This document shows, one piece after another, positions 24,901 through 35,482 of a DNA stretch of 64,000 nt. The stretch comes from Dichotomocladium elegans (Eukaryota > Mucoromycota > Mucoromycetes > Mucorales > Lichtheimiaceae). Below the pieces are notes generated by a model that worked only from the letters and a program-made list of their open reading frames with translations, had not been told where the DNA came from and ran no database searches. The stretch is taken from positions 248,001 to 312,000 of the forward strand of contig JAIXMN010000022.1 of the NCBI GenBank assembly GCA_025716815.1, given 5' to 3'. The first letter of the stretch is position 1. Each line of letters begins with the position of its first letter. The position numbers and the translations under genes were made by a program.

Positions 24901-25182
24901 CTCATCTCCTGTCCCATCGCACTGCATAGACAATGATGAGAATCATTGCTTGAACCAATTGATTATCATATACTTGGAAAAAGGGCAAGGTGCATGTTGA
25001 GAGCCCGGGTTTTTGAGCGGAAATGTGACGGTATCATTGATGTCTTGTTTGTATTGTAAAGGGTGAGAGAAATGCGTATTGTGCACATGTGTATATTATG
25101 TAGAAAAAAAAAAAGAACAAAGAGAACCCGATAGAGGCAGAGAGGAGGTGAAGGTATGCGATGGCGCCTGCCTTTGAATATA
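21955..25182. other. Long non-coding stretch, rich in homopolymer and simple-sequence tracts
   Basis: About 3.2 kb between two minus-strand genes with no frame I can support on either strand. It is full of A, T, C and G runs, a GC repeat at about 22571-22580, and TG/CA tracts (about 22829-22841, 23486-23501, 24670-24685). Many open frames are long only because of low-complexity sequence. No tRNA, 5S or snRNA could be recognised by eye. It may hold long UTRs, an unrecognised RNA gene, or a lost gene. Confidence 0.4.
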
Positions 25183-26824
25183 TTAGGCAATGCCGTAGGC
25201 CTGTCGCACACCGGCATTGGACTTCATGTCCCAAACATGGAGCTTTCCATTGGATCCGGATAATGCGAGCTCCAAGGGCTCGTCAGGGCAGAATTTTGCA
25301 CTAAACACATGACCCAGTTCAAAATTCCGGCTTGTAACCATGCTGGGCCGGTTATTTGCCGTGTTCCAGACTTTGACCATCTTATCGGTGCTGCCGGTGG
25401 CGATGCAATTGGGGATGAGGGGGTTGACGTCCAAAGCACTCACAGCGCCGTCGTGGGCCTGCAGTGTAAAGAGCGCCTTGCCACCCGCGCCATTGGCTGC
25501 GGCACGGACATCAAAGTACTGAACCATGCCGTCCTCGGTCGCGACATAAAAGTTGGTTGGGTTGTGGATATCCCATACGATCGACTCGACATCGCTATTC
25601 AACTTCCAGTGCGTGACCTGTCCGGGCGAGCGGGCGTCGAGCACGCACACCAATTTGTCGTACGCACCAGAAACGAACGCAGTGGCCTCGACAGGATTCC
25701 ACGCGACCGCCTGCACTTTGTCGGTATGATGGTTGTACGACTGGACACAGGTCGACGTGCTCAGATCCCAGAGCTTAACAGTCTTGTCCGCAGAAGACGA
25801 GAGCAAAAAGTTTCTGGGAACGTCCGATGTTGCTTAGAAAACGCATTCCTCAGAGCTGCTTTTTTTTTTTACCTATGTTGCTTGTTCCATGACATATCCA
25901 TGATTGCATCCACGTGGTACTTGTCATTCGCCTTCTTGGACTTCTTCTTCTTCTTGCCATCCGCGTCTTCACCCGGCCCACGGCCCAAAATTGTCTGCGG
26001 AAGCATTGCATCGATCACATCCACGTTCCAAATCTCGATATCCGGCTCAAAGGTACCAATCGCAACATAATTACCCGCACCTTCCTGACCCGCCTTGCTG
26101 CCCGTGTGGAAGTCGAGCCATTCAAGGCACAACGGGAACGAGGGCAGCATGATGTCGTGGTGCACGTACAGGTTATCCTCCTCGCGCTCATACACGTAAA
26201 TTTCGAGTTGGGAAACGTCGTCCTCCGTTTTGACGGCCATCAGCATGTTGTCTGTCGGCAGCACCTGCAATTCTTCCATTTCTTCCATCTCCTCCTCGCC
26301 ATTCTTGAGTGTAATGTACGGATCCTCGGCCTCATTTTGGTAGTACGCCAGATCCTTGCGATTCATAAACTTGGTGGCTCCTTCTACTGTATTGTTTAAT
26401 TTCCCTCCACCTTTCAATACGCATGTTCATTTACCGGTCCCAATAAGCTCCTCGTCATCGTCGTCATTTTCCTCCTCCACTGACTTTCCAAGGTCATACT
26501 GCCGCATATCGTTATCCCTCTCCTCAGCTGCCCTATATTGTGTTGGTCTCGTCAGCACTTTGCCTTTCTCGAACACCTCAACCTAGGAAGATACGACTTG
26601 GTGGAACCCACGAGACGCCCCAACCGCACTTACTCTTCAGCCTCGCTGTCATCGCTGTCGATCTCCATGGCGCCCTTCTGAGCTTCAGCAAGATCTTGTT
26701 TGGCTTCGCCGAGTCGAGCAGCAGCAGCCTGAGTAACCTGCTCATATTCCTTTTCGTCCAACTTGAACTTTTCAGGGTGCTGAGCAGCAGCGCCTTTTCG
26801 GATCCACTGAATTGCCGAGATCAT
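25183..26824 (-). CDS. PWP1: WD40-repeat ribosome-biogenesis and chromatin protein PWP1
   Basis: Nucleolar WD40 protein that acts in 60S/5.8S rRNA maturation and rDNA transcription. Four exons: the first starts MISAIQWIRKGAAAQHPEKF and ends near 26634. The second gives RDNDMRQYDLGK and an acidic run. A 49-nt intron then leads to VEGATKFMNRKDLAYY and DPYITLK, a PWP1 hallmark. The third exon includes VYEREEDNLYVHHDIMLP and a Lys-rich insert (KKKKKSKK), ending SWNKQHR. The last exon holds the WD repeats (SSSADKTVKLWDLS, VSGAYDKLVCVLDARSP, ATGSTDKMVKVWNTA). About 460 residues, the family norm. The start is the ATG at 26824, upstream of which only A/T-rich leader is found. Confidence 0.95.
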
Positions 26825-27277
26825 GATCGTTTTCCACCCAGATCGAGTTGGAAAAAAAAAAAAAAATAGAGTCAAAAAAAAATTAAAAAAAAAGAGAAAA
26901 AGCAATTGCAGGTAAGCTCCGCAATGCAAATCATGTGATCAGACCAAAAACGCCCCTTATCCCCATCGTGGGGCCTGCATCAACACGTTGCTGAGACACA
27001 ACCCGCTTGGAAGCAAAAGTATTTGCATTAGGTAGCTTTGCAAAGGTGACATTCTTTGGTTTGTCGTCGAGGGAACAAGACGGCTTTAATTTTTCTTGGT
27101 AAAAGGGGGGGGGATGATCCCCCGATTTGTTGTGCGCGCTCTCTCTCTCTCGCGCGCGCGCGCGGCTTTAATTGCGGGAATATAAACGTTCTATTAGCCG
27201 CGTATTATTTTTTATTTCCATACGCACGCCCACTTTCTCTCTTTCTATAGATATAAAGAGAGACATACTCTTACAAC
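26825..27277. other. Divergent promoter region between PWP1 and lumazine synthase
   Basis: About 450 bases shared by two divergently transcribed genes. It contains A-runs at about 26850-26862 and 26875-26900, a G-run near 27105-27112, and a CT tract followed by a CG repeat (about 27138-27162). No coding frame is supported. Confidence 0.5.
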
Positions 27278-27958
27278 ATGGCAGACTCTTTCGAAAAAGG
27301 CGTTGCACCTCCCAAGGAAAAGTTGGACGGTTCAAATCTCCGTATTGCCATTGTGCACACGCGATGGAATTATGCTCTTGTCAACCAAATGTACAAGGTT
27401 GTCTACGACACGCTTGTGGAAAAGTACGGCGTCCTGCCCGAGAACATTTACACGGTATACATAGATAGAACAGACAGCACACACACATACGCATGGGATT
27501 CTGATCCACCTTCACCTCGCCCCCCCTAAAAAAAAACCGACGTTCAGGATGCCGTGTCGGGCTCATACGAACTGCCCATGGCGGCAAAGCAGTTGATTGA
27601 TCTAAGCAAGTCCCAGGCGTCGGCGACGGCGGGCGACTTGCTCGGATCGCCTGCACTCAAGGAGGCCAAGACGGCATCATCATCAAACAAAAAGACGGGT
27701 CCCTTTGACGCCGTTATCTGCATCGGCCTCGTCATCAAGGGCGCCACCGCTCATTTCGAGTACATCTGCGACGCTGTCACCCACGGCATCATGCGAGTCC
27801 AGCTCGATACCGGCGTGCCTGTCATCTTTGGCGTCCTGACGTGTTACAATGACGAGCAGGCCATCGCCCGTGCAAGCACGGACCAGGGTTTCCATCACTC
27901 GGAGGAATGGGCTGCGGCCGCAGTCGAATCAGCCCTGCGCAACTATCGTCAACTGTAG
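27278..27958 (+). CDS. RIB4: 6,7-dimethyl-8-ribityllumazine synthase
   Basis: Penultimate enzyme of riboflavin biosynthesis; it condenses ribitylaminouracil with dihydroxybutanone phosphate. Two exons (27278-27454 and 27548-27958) give about 195 residues. Visible family motifs are [15 protein letters not shown] (N-terminal strand and substrate site), [13 protein letters not shown] (xGxxELP loop), [20 protein letters not shown] (the G-x-V-I-x-G-x-T-x-H-x-E/D core with the catalytic His), and [21 protein letters not shown] 30-residue insert rich in Ser/Ala/Lys ([13 protein letters not shown] to NKKTG) separates the halves, as in other fungal enzymes. The start ATG follows a short A-rich leader. 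Confidence 0.96.
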
Positions 27959-28045
27959 ATTTTGTTTGTCTTTTTATCACTGAAATAACAAATCATTACT
28001 ACCTCCGCCACCCCACCCCCCATAAAGGGAGACGGACATGTATCG

Positions 28046-30066
28046 CTATGGTTTCTTTCTTTCGTCGTGCTTCCCAGACAGCACATCCATCCATTCTGCA
28101 AATGTCTTGTCCTCAAACGTGTATTCCATCGCAATCGACCCCTTCTCCAGATGCCTCCGCTCCTCAATAGCATCATTGACTTCATACGCACTCTTCTCAG
28201 CAAGATCTAACGTTTGAAGATGTCTCTTGATCCGAGTCTCTTCCTCGCCCAGAAACGTGGCCTGCCGTTGCTTGATGTAATCTATATCAAGCCGTGAATT
28301 GTAGCCGCCACTGCGTGACACGCAGACTAGGAGATCCTATCCTATCTTACTTGTATATGCCTTCGCAGACTGGACAATGAGATCCACCGAGTCTTCGTTT
28401 TGCAATGCTTCGGGCAACTGGACGCCGCTCTCCATCAAATCCTTGTTCCACCGTTCAGCTGTATCCGTTCCAAAGACGTCAATGGAATCTCTCTGGCTGT
28501 CTTTCTTCACTTACCTAATGACTCAAGCGGTTCGCGTATGCTCATCTCAGGTTGCTTTGAATGAACCAAAGCATTCACTATTGCAAATTACTTCAGACAC
28601 TGTAATAAAGACAGTTCCCACCCCCACCCCCAGTTGAAACAAATATGTACCGCGTGTGAGTGTTTCTGTCAGAGATTGGAGCACTCCTTCGCGAGACTAG
28701 GAAGGGTTATTGTGTGAAATTGGGAAAGGAGAGGGTGGCACTGGGAAAAATGCAGCTTACCAGCTCCAAATACGGATGGAGTGCATCTTTGATTTGACCA
28801 AGCCGTGTCCCGTCTGTCGGCCGTGGAGCGATATTGACGCTGTAAAAAAAAACGCCTCCCCCGCCTCAACATCCATGTAGTATCGTACGTGTTTCCTCTT
28901 GTTTACCTGTCTGGAGCCAGGGGTGTTCGATGAAATGCATCCAGATGTTCCCGAACAGTGCCAACTAAAGCATGGCATAGTTCGGCGAGCTTGTCCGTGA
29001 GCTCACCCTGATGGCCGGCATACTCTTCGAGCTTGTATTCCCGTTTCAGTGTCACATCTATCTTCTCTCCTTTGCCTTTTTTTTTACCTGCTGGCGTTGC
29101 TTTTCAATCCGCTGAGGAAACAAGCGATTGCTTGCCATCAGCTGATACACCCGGCGCTGTTTCTGAGCCACGCTATCGACCAGCGTCCTCAACGATGTCG
29201 TGTCGTCGCCGTCTCTTTTGACCCCATGATTGGCCTCGAGCACCTGCCATTCATCTGCCACCTGTTTTAGGACCTCGAGCTCAGCCACGCTGCCAAGACA
29301 TTCTGCCTTGGCCTGAATGCATTCGCTAGACAATAAAAAAAAAAACAGATATCAACCAATCTCCTCCTCATCATCATCATCTCGACGCGTATGCATGCGT
29401 TGATTTCTTCGCTTACAAAACAGCCGTCTGGATCCGTGCGTCCGAATACACCTGACAAACGCGATCGCGAACTCGCTTGAGCGTCTCATCATACTTTGCC
29501 TCGCCATGGTCAAGTGCTTCTCTACCGTCGTCAGTGTTATTGAAAAACAGGGACACTGTATCCAGTTTCTTTCTTTGTGGCGCTGAGGACAGTGGCGGTG
29601 GTGGTGGACCAAGAAGAGGCTGCGCAATGATCTGGCTTGTGATCATGTCCACAAGGCCCGCCGGATCCTGCGATATAAGATCATGGGGTATGCGCTCAAC
29701 ACGCCGCGTCAGCAATGTCTCTTGTAGCTGTCTGCACAACTGATCAACGCGATCCCCAGACAGAGCTTCCTGTTTGCTATTGGCATCATCCAATCCCCAC
29801 AGCAGCTCATGGTACGCCCTGAGTCGCAACGTCTCTTGCGTACAAGCTTGATTGTACGCTCGTAAAATCAGCGAACGCATTTGTTTGTCGCGAATCTCGG
29901 CCTTTACCCGATCAAGCTCATGTTCTAAAAGCAGGATCGGCATGAGCGCACAACACACACACATTGTTCCTCAGATCGACATGCCTAAGCGTTGCATCCG
30001 CTCCAGTGTCTCCTGATTTCGTTGTTTGATTTCATTGTATTGATTGCGATAGAGCTCACTGTCCAT
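28046..30066 (-). CDS. Coiled-coil protein, possibly an augmin (HAUS5-like) subunit
   Basis: Not firmly recognised. The chain starts MDSELYRNQYNEIKQRNQET and passes through a 60-nt GC-AG intron. It continues EHELDRVKAEIRDKQMRSLI, LRLRAYHELLWGLDDANSK and a Pro-rich turn (PLLGPPPPPLSSAPQRKK). Further helical exons follow to the stop at 28046-28048. Several small introns are needed in the 28.3-29.4 kb part. The product, roughly 480-530 residues, is mostly heptad-like with no catalytic motif. The RSLILRAY-x-T-LRLRAY region and overall architecture recall HAUS5 of the augmin complex, which recruits gamma-tubulin to spindle microtubules. This is a weak structural analogy; any long coiled-coil scaffold would fit. 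Confidence 0.6.
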
Positions 30067-30186
30067 GATTGCAAGGGAAGCAATTTACAGGGTGGGAGGA
30101 GATAAAAACGCTTTCCAATCCAAATCGGGAACAATTGGTTGAAAGGCATACTTTATTAAGGTCAGGATGTTAGTGGTAAGGCGGGC

Positions 30187-30206
30187 GAGAGAGAGAGAGA
30201 GAGAGA
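30187..30206 (+). repeat. (GA)n tract just downstream of the EED-like gene
   Basis: About ten GA units in the short spacer between the EED-like stop codon and the coiled-coil gene upstream region. Confidence 0.9.
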
Positions 30207-30222
30207 AAAAGAACACACTTGT

Positions 30223-31861
30223 TCAGATAGCCTCAGCTTTCTTCCAGTTTGCCCATTCCTGTAGGGTAGCATCATCAATATAGTCGTACCGCCAGATGAA
30301 CCCGTCCTCGCCTGCACATATCACTTGGCTAGAAAACGAATAAAGTTCCCCGTTAAAAACAGCGTTTTTTCCCCAGCCCCAGCCCCTACCCCTTCCCCGT
30401 TAGCTCACCGGCAATCACGCGTAAACGCACAACAGCGCACTGTCTTGGTCGATCGTCGATGCCCCAATTCAGTGACCAATTTGCCGGTATGGATATTGTA
30501 CACAAATACGCTGCCTTGACTGTTTCCTACGCAGATAAACGACTCGTCGAGACTATAAAAAAGCAGTGCGCAGCGGATGAGATGTAACAGATAACCGTTT
30601 CCGGATGTGACCAGACAAACCTAACATCAAACCGAGAACAGCTCTCGCCTGTTCGTATCCGGAACGTACGGATGCTCTGTTCCTTCGCAGCATCCCAATA
30701 CTCGATCCGGCCATTGGCAGACTTGGATAGAACATTCCCGTTGGCAAACCGGATGCAGTCAATATAGTTTTCTCCATGCAGCTTTTTGAACAGTCGAGAA
30801 TGCTTCTTCTCCACCATCACCGGCTCGTCCTCCTCCCCCAGATCCATCACTGCTGGGATAGTCCATTCTCGTAACTCGCCTCGTGAATTGCCCGAAATGA
30901 ACTTTTCGCCCGTAGGATCAAAGCACTAGTTGGGTATGTGTGTGTCAGTGCAAATGCGGCTTTTGTGCCTCTCTGTTATTCCCCTACTTGCCGTCACAGT
31001 CGCGTCGCATTCGAATATGGCAAGACAACGTTTGGCATCGACATCCCATAACCGGATCGTGCCATCTTTGGATGTCGAAAGGATATAATTGTCGCTTTGC
31101 GGATGTGTTTGGAGATCGTGTATTGTCTCTTAATATACATGTGTAAAGATCGATTTGCTCCAACATCTGCTTCCGGCATCGTGCGTGTGTATGCATCACT
31201 TACTTGTATGTCCCTCCAGCTGGATGATTTCTTGTGAATTTGCAAGGCTTACAATATGAATTATTCCGTCCGTACCTGCAGCCGCGAGCCAGGCATCGTT
31301 CTCCCGGTACAGCCAACAAAAAGTATGCAATTCCTACCATCTTGCTATTCAGCCTATGCTCCTCCCTCACGCACTTTTCCGTAATTACCCGCTTAACACC
31401 TCCATCGTCCTGGAGTGGCGCAAGATCGAAATTGGACATAATGTCCAAATGATCGCCGCAATGTTCATTGTCATAAATGCTCAACTTTAATTGAAGCATC
31501 ATACAACCGGTTCAGTCCATGCATGCCTACTCTGGCTTTCTTTCTTTTTCTTTACCTGGCAGCCACCCACAACAGCAATGACATTGCTCGTATCGCTTTG
31601 GTCACGCTGCACCGAACCTCGTTTATCGAATGTTTTATTGACATCGAGACCCACGGGTGCCGAAAAGTTCTTATTATTGAAAAAGAATGCAAGCTGGTGA
31701 ATGTTGGAGCCGTGATTCTCCTTAATGATGCGGCGGAGGCGCATGTTGGCGTAGACGCGCTCCTGGCGTTCAGTACGGGATAAGCTCTCAGTCTTGGCCA
31801 CCTTGTGGTTGCTCCCGTTCTCCAAATCCTCTGATGGGCGTCGTTTAAGTGTACCGATCAT
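30223..31861 (-). CDS. EED: EED/ESC-like Polycomb WD40 protein
   Basis: Candidate core subunit of Polycomb repressive complex 2, which methylates histone H3 Lys27; EED binds the product mark and stimulates EZH2. The start MIGTLKRRPSEDLENGSNHK leads into RRIIKENHGSNIHQLAF. Then come a first WD blade, VIAVVGGCQ and LKLSIYDNEHCGDHLD. Next are DAWLAAAGTDGIIHIV and ILSTSKDGTIRLWDVDAKRC, then FDPTGEKFISGNSRGEL. The exon with YIDCIRFANGNVLSKSANGR-IEYW matches the EED segment [24 protein letters not shown]. The end (VICAGEDGFIWRYD) resembles the EED end IWRWD. At least seven small exons are required, so boundaries are approximate. About 420 residues. Other WD40 proteins lack the NGNVLSKS-type blade, so EED is the best call. 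Confidence 0.82.
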
Positions 31862-32016
31862 TACAATTGTCTTTCTGTCAAGGAACGTTATGTTTCCCAA
31901 GCGGAGGAAAAAAAAATAAGGGGCGTATTTTTTGGGGGGAAAAGAGAACACGTCGGAGAGCGCGTGTAACGCGCCGAACGTGACAGCCAACGCCCCCAGC
32001 AGATGATAGATAACCC

Positions 32017-32047
<31 letters not shown>

Positions 32048-32229
32048 TGTCCATTGGAAAATAGGAATGGATCCTCTCTACTGGAGCCATGCTTTGGGTT
32101 AAGGCTAAACCTGCAGATGCGTTCATGAGGTTCGACATTGAAGACAAGTCGGGCTCCCGCTTATATAGAATAAGGCGTGCGCGCGACTTTTTAACTGGAT
32201 TTATTTCTTTCATGATGATGTGTCCACAA
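31862..32229. other. Spacer between COX6A 3' end and EED-like 5' end
   Basis: About 370 bases holding the EED-like promoter. A CT tract then a GT tract lie at about 32013-32045. No supported coding frame; ORFs here are shadows of these tracts. Confidence 0.45.
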
Positions 32230-32752
32230 CTAGTCCTCAGCAGCAGAGTGATTCACCGCGGGGTTGAAAAAGAGCGAATCTTTGCCCCAGAAGAAATCCT
32301 TGACGCGCCAGTTCATGTAAGGATAGTGGACCCACTCATGGGGATGGTGCTTCTGATGCTCAGCGTGCGCAGCGTAGAGATTGTACGCATTAATACCAGT
32401 GCCAAGCAGACTGTATTTTGCCAAGGCATAACAATCAGCGTTACGGCTTAAGCTTATACAAACGATGGGGTGGGGCGGGAAACCCTCTAACAGACTTACG
32501 CAGGGATGCAAACGAACAAGGTGATCTTTTTCCATGTCGCAGCAGACTCTGATATACCACATAGAGAACAGTCAGGAATAAAACGGCAATTAAAAAAAAG
32601 AGAGAGGGATAGATACCAGCAGCGTGATGCTTGACAGCCTCACGTTGAACAGCAAACTCAGAAGTATATTGAGGCGTCGACGAAGTATAGCGAAGACCGG
32701 AACGCTGAGCAAAGCGTGCCAATCGAGAGTTGAATATTCCACGGGATGCCAT
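32230..32752 (-). CDS. COX6A: Cytochrome c oxidase subunit 6A (Cox13)
   Basis: Small nuclear-encoded inner-membrane subunit of respiratory complex IV that tunes its activity and dimerisation. Three exons. The first starts MASRGIFNSRLARFAQRSGL, a basic mitochondrial presequence, and continues YTSEFAVQREAVKHHAA. The second, short exon gives SAATWKKITLFVCIPA, the single membrane segment with its W-K-K/R start. The third begins LLGTGINAYNLYAAHAEHQK and carries the C-terminal family motif HEWVHYPYMNWRVKDFFWG. It ends FNPAVNHSAAED. About 130 residues, the normal length. The start ATG at 32752 is the first in frame after AACC-rich leader. Confidence 0.95.
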
Positions 32753-33265
32753 GAGGTTTGCGATTGTTGGAAGGATGAGAAACAAGAGAGTTAAAAAAGC
32801 CTGGGCAAGGGTTTAAGCTGCAGGAATCCTTTCCGTTTCAATAAAACTCCGCTACTCAGTAGGTGTGAGAGTGAGGTGTGTGTCTGTGGGAAACACCTGC
32901 TGGGTGTTGGGGGGGGCACACGGCCGGGTCAGGTGACTTTTCTGGCAAAAGACACTTGCGATTGCTTGCGCCCAGTGATGAGTAACATTGAAACGAGCGT
33001 ATGTGGCTTGGGAGAGCCAGAAAGAAAGCGGCTCTTTTGCATGTTCGTACAAAGAGTGCATTGGGTTTCTGGGCCAGTTTTTCATGAGCATGCGAATGAG
33101 GGGTTGGTGGAAGGAAAAAGCTTGTCCGTTCGCACTAAATGTTGTTACACCGACCGATACGAGAGAGACCCGAAATTTCATTTTCACCCCCCACAGAAAA
33201 AAGAAAAAACGCGCGCCAAAAGTTTGACCTATCCTTTCCGCACCTCCACCCCCCTACCTCACTTC
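32753..33265. other. Divergent promoter region between COX6A and SLD5
   Basis: About 510 bases between divergent starts. A GC-rich CACCTGCTGGGTGTTGGGG segment lies near 32895, and a C/A-rich leader (CCTCCACCCCCCTACC) sits just before the SLD5 ATG. The longer open frame reading through into SLD5 begins in this promoter and is not supported as coding. Confidence 0.45.
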
Positions 33266-34274
33266 ATGAGCGCGTTGCGACGGGAAGAATCTCTCAGCCA
33301 AAGCCAATCCTTGGATGCGTCTTTTGAAATCTCTCAAGATGGGGCCTTCCTGAGCGTCAACGACATTAGCAGCATTCGAATCGATCATGCCGACACCATC
33401 GCTGATCTGACTCAGGCCTGGATCAATGAACGCTGCGCACCTGAGCTTCTTCCCTACCGACGCTATCTTGTCGAGCCTCTCATAAAGTCCGTAGAAGATC
33501 AGGTAACGTATATACGGGCATGTTAAGACAAAAGAAATTGATGCCAGAAAAAAAAAATAAAAAAGACAGAGACTGTCATGGACACGATGGTGGTGAATCC
33601 GCAACATAAATTTATTTCCATGCTTTACCAGAATGAGATCGAGCGCATCAAATTTGTAATCCGCTCCTATTTGCGTACTCGCCTTGCTAAGGTAGGTGTA
33701 ACGAGTGTATAAAGTTAGCAAGGAGCACGCAACAACAACAAAAAACCTCTTACTGGATGGATGTGACAGATTGAAAGATGCACATTGGAGATCCTCCGAA
33801 AGCCCGACTACGACGCGATCTTGTCACCTCAGGAGATCGCGTATGCTCGACGATACAAGGAACTGATGGAATCGCACAATCACGAATCGTTTCTTCATTT
33901 GCTTCCTACTTCTCAACACAAACAGGACGAAAAGCTGATTGATCTCGACATGGGCAAGTAGATTTGGATCAGGACGGGTGTGTGAGAACAAATGTTCTTC
34001 CTGACACGCATTTTCAGTGGTGACAGCAAACCTAGAAGCACCTGTATTTATTCGTGTCAAAGAACAGTGCGGGCCAGTCGAGCTTGACAGGTGAGTAGTA
34101 GATCGCTCTCTTAGACACATATTCGTGCTTCGCGCTTGAGGTGGTGGTTACTTAACATCTGGCATGCTTCTAAGGAACGAGGAGCCGATGATGCTGGAAA
34201 AGGATGACATTTATATTTTGCGTTATAATGCGATCCGTACGTTGCTGCTGGCAGGCAAAGTGGATCTTGTTTAG
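33266..34274 (+). CDS. SLD5: GINS complex subunit SLD5
   Basis: Subunit of the GINS tetramer, part of the CMG replicative helicase with Cdc45 and MCM2-7. Start MSALRREESLSQSQSLDASF. The SLD5 A-domain is visible as DTIADLTQAWINERCAPELL, PYRRYLVEPLIKSVEDQ, then NEIERIKFVIRSYLRTRLAK and IERCTLEILRKPDYDAILSP, followed by EIAYARRYKELMESH. The small C-terminal B-domain is in the last exons (APVFIRVKEQCGPVEL; EKDDIYILRYNAIRTLLLAG) and ends GKVDLV, matching the short conserved tail of the family. About five exons; total about 225 residues, the usual length. Confidence 0.94.
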
Positions 34275-34742
34275 AAGAGCGACGCCACCCCCCTCTCTCT
34301 TTCTCTTTCTCTGTACATAGATCGAATATTAAAAAGTTGCCTTGTCTTTACTACATCAAAAAGGACTTTTTAATGAAAGCAAGGGAAACTGCGTGGGACG
34401 GCAGTGTTTCTGTAAGGGGAACAGAGCGGTACATTTGCTGAGCAATACGCATACCATATGGAAACGCAATCCCCAGTAGCTCCCAACAGCGATAGAGTAA
34501 GTTATGTTATTTTGAGAAAGGGCAATGGCGAGCATCCTTTTTTTTTTATTTGCATATGCATGTGATGATAGGCGTAGTTGAAAATGATGACGATAATGAC
34601 GATGAAGATGGTCGTAGGTAGTAGCAGTGCAGGCGGATCGTAATGGTGGAGAGGAGGATGGCGTATCGGAATTTTATAAAAACGCGCAATGTGTGTAAAT
34701 GTAAGAGCAAGGGTAAGCGTTGCGTTCAATGATAATCTGCGT
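34275..34742. other. Spacer between convergent SLD5 and BUD20
   Basis: About 470 bases between two convergent genes. It has a CT-rich tract (about 34290-34312), a T-run at about 34539-34549 and GATGATGA-like triplets (about 34580-34612). No coding frame is supported; it presumably holds both 3' UTRs. Confidence 0.45.
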
Positions 34743-35339
34743 TCACTCATCGGCCATGGTGACATCCTCTGGAACAAGCGAACGTCCTCCTCGCTTTCCA
34801 TTATCAGGTTTACCGAGACCTGCAGCTGCGTCGGCCTATATCCATCATATGCGTCAATGGGAAAAGGTTCCGTTATCAAAAGAGAGAGAAAGAGAGAGCG
34901 TGGTTTACCTCGGCCTGTGTGTAAGGTTCCTCTTTCAACAACTTGACTCGTTTCTTGTGTGTTTTTCCACGGAGATGTTCACTGAGAGCGTCCCTGGAAA
35001 TGAAGTGACGACTGGTGGAATCCGTGAGGAGAGAGAAATATATATATCTATCAAGTAGACACTTACGCGCATTCAACGCAATAGTTTTGACCAAGACCGG
35101 GTTTATCGGGATCAATGGGTTGATTCTTCATTTTGTCGACATTCTCAGGTTTAATGTCGTCGTGGATCTGATCAAGATCACGAGCGTAGTTGCGAGTGCG
35201 ATATTTGCGGTAGAGTTCGCGGTTACCGTGATGCGTTCTAGAGCGTCGAAGTCTTTTTGGGGGGGAGGGAAAGAGTGGCAGGTGTGAGATGGCGATCTTT
35301 TTTCTTTGCCTGACGAGGGCTGGATTCTTACCTTCCCAT
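34743..35339 (-). CDS. BUD20: C2H2 zinc-finger ribosome export factor BUD20/ZNF593
   Basis: Shuttling pre-60S factor that promotes nuclear export of the large subunit. The first exon is only 8 nt (35339-35332, ATG GGA AG) and splices to give MGRLRRSRTHHGNRELYRKY. Then come RNYARDLDQIHDDIKPENVD and NQPIDPDKPGLGQNYCVECA, a hallmark of the family. The single C2H2 finger is CVECARHFISRDALSEHLRG with the second His in KTHKKRVK. It continues LLKEEPYTQAE and ends in a short exon AAGLGKPDNGKRGG to a stop at 34743-34745. Four exons give about 125 residues. Short sequence but unmistakable motifs. Confidence 0.93.
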
Positions 35340-35482
35340 TTGCTCAAGAAATAGAAAATAAAATATGCCGTACACACCCACACATACTCTCTCCTCTCTC
35401 TCTCCCCTACACCGACAGCACACTTTTTTTTTGCCTGAGTGGGAAAAATTCAGGGTGGCTGAGACTTCTTTTTATTTGTTCA

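Noticed and set aside
26411..26450. A 24-nt intron in PWP1 (GTAAATGA...GAAAG)
   Set aside because: Too short. The 49-nt choice ending at AATACAG keeps frame and gives the better continuation VEGATKF.
32876..33265. Long upstream extension of SLD5 (216-codon frame)
   Set aside because: The extension lies in promoter-like C/A-rich sequence and lacks any family match; the family N-terminus starts near the ATG at 33266.
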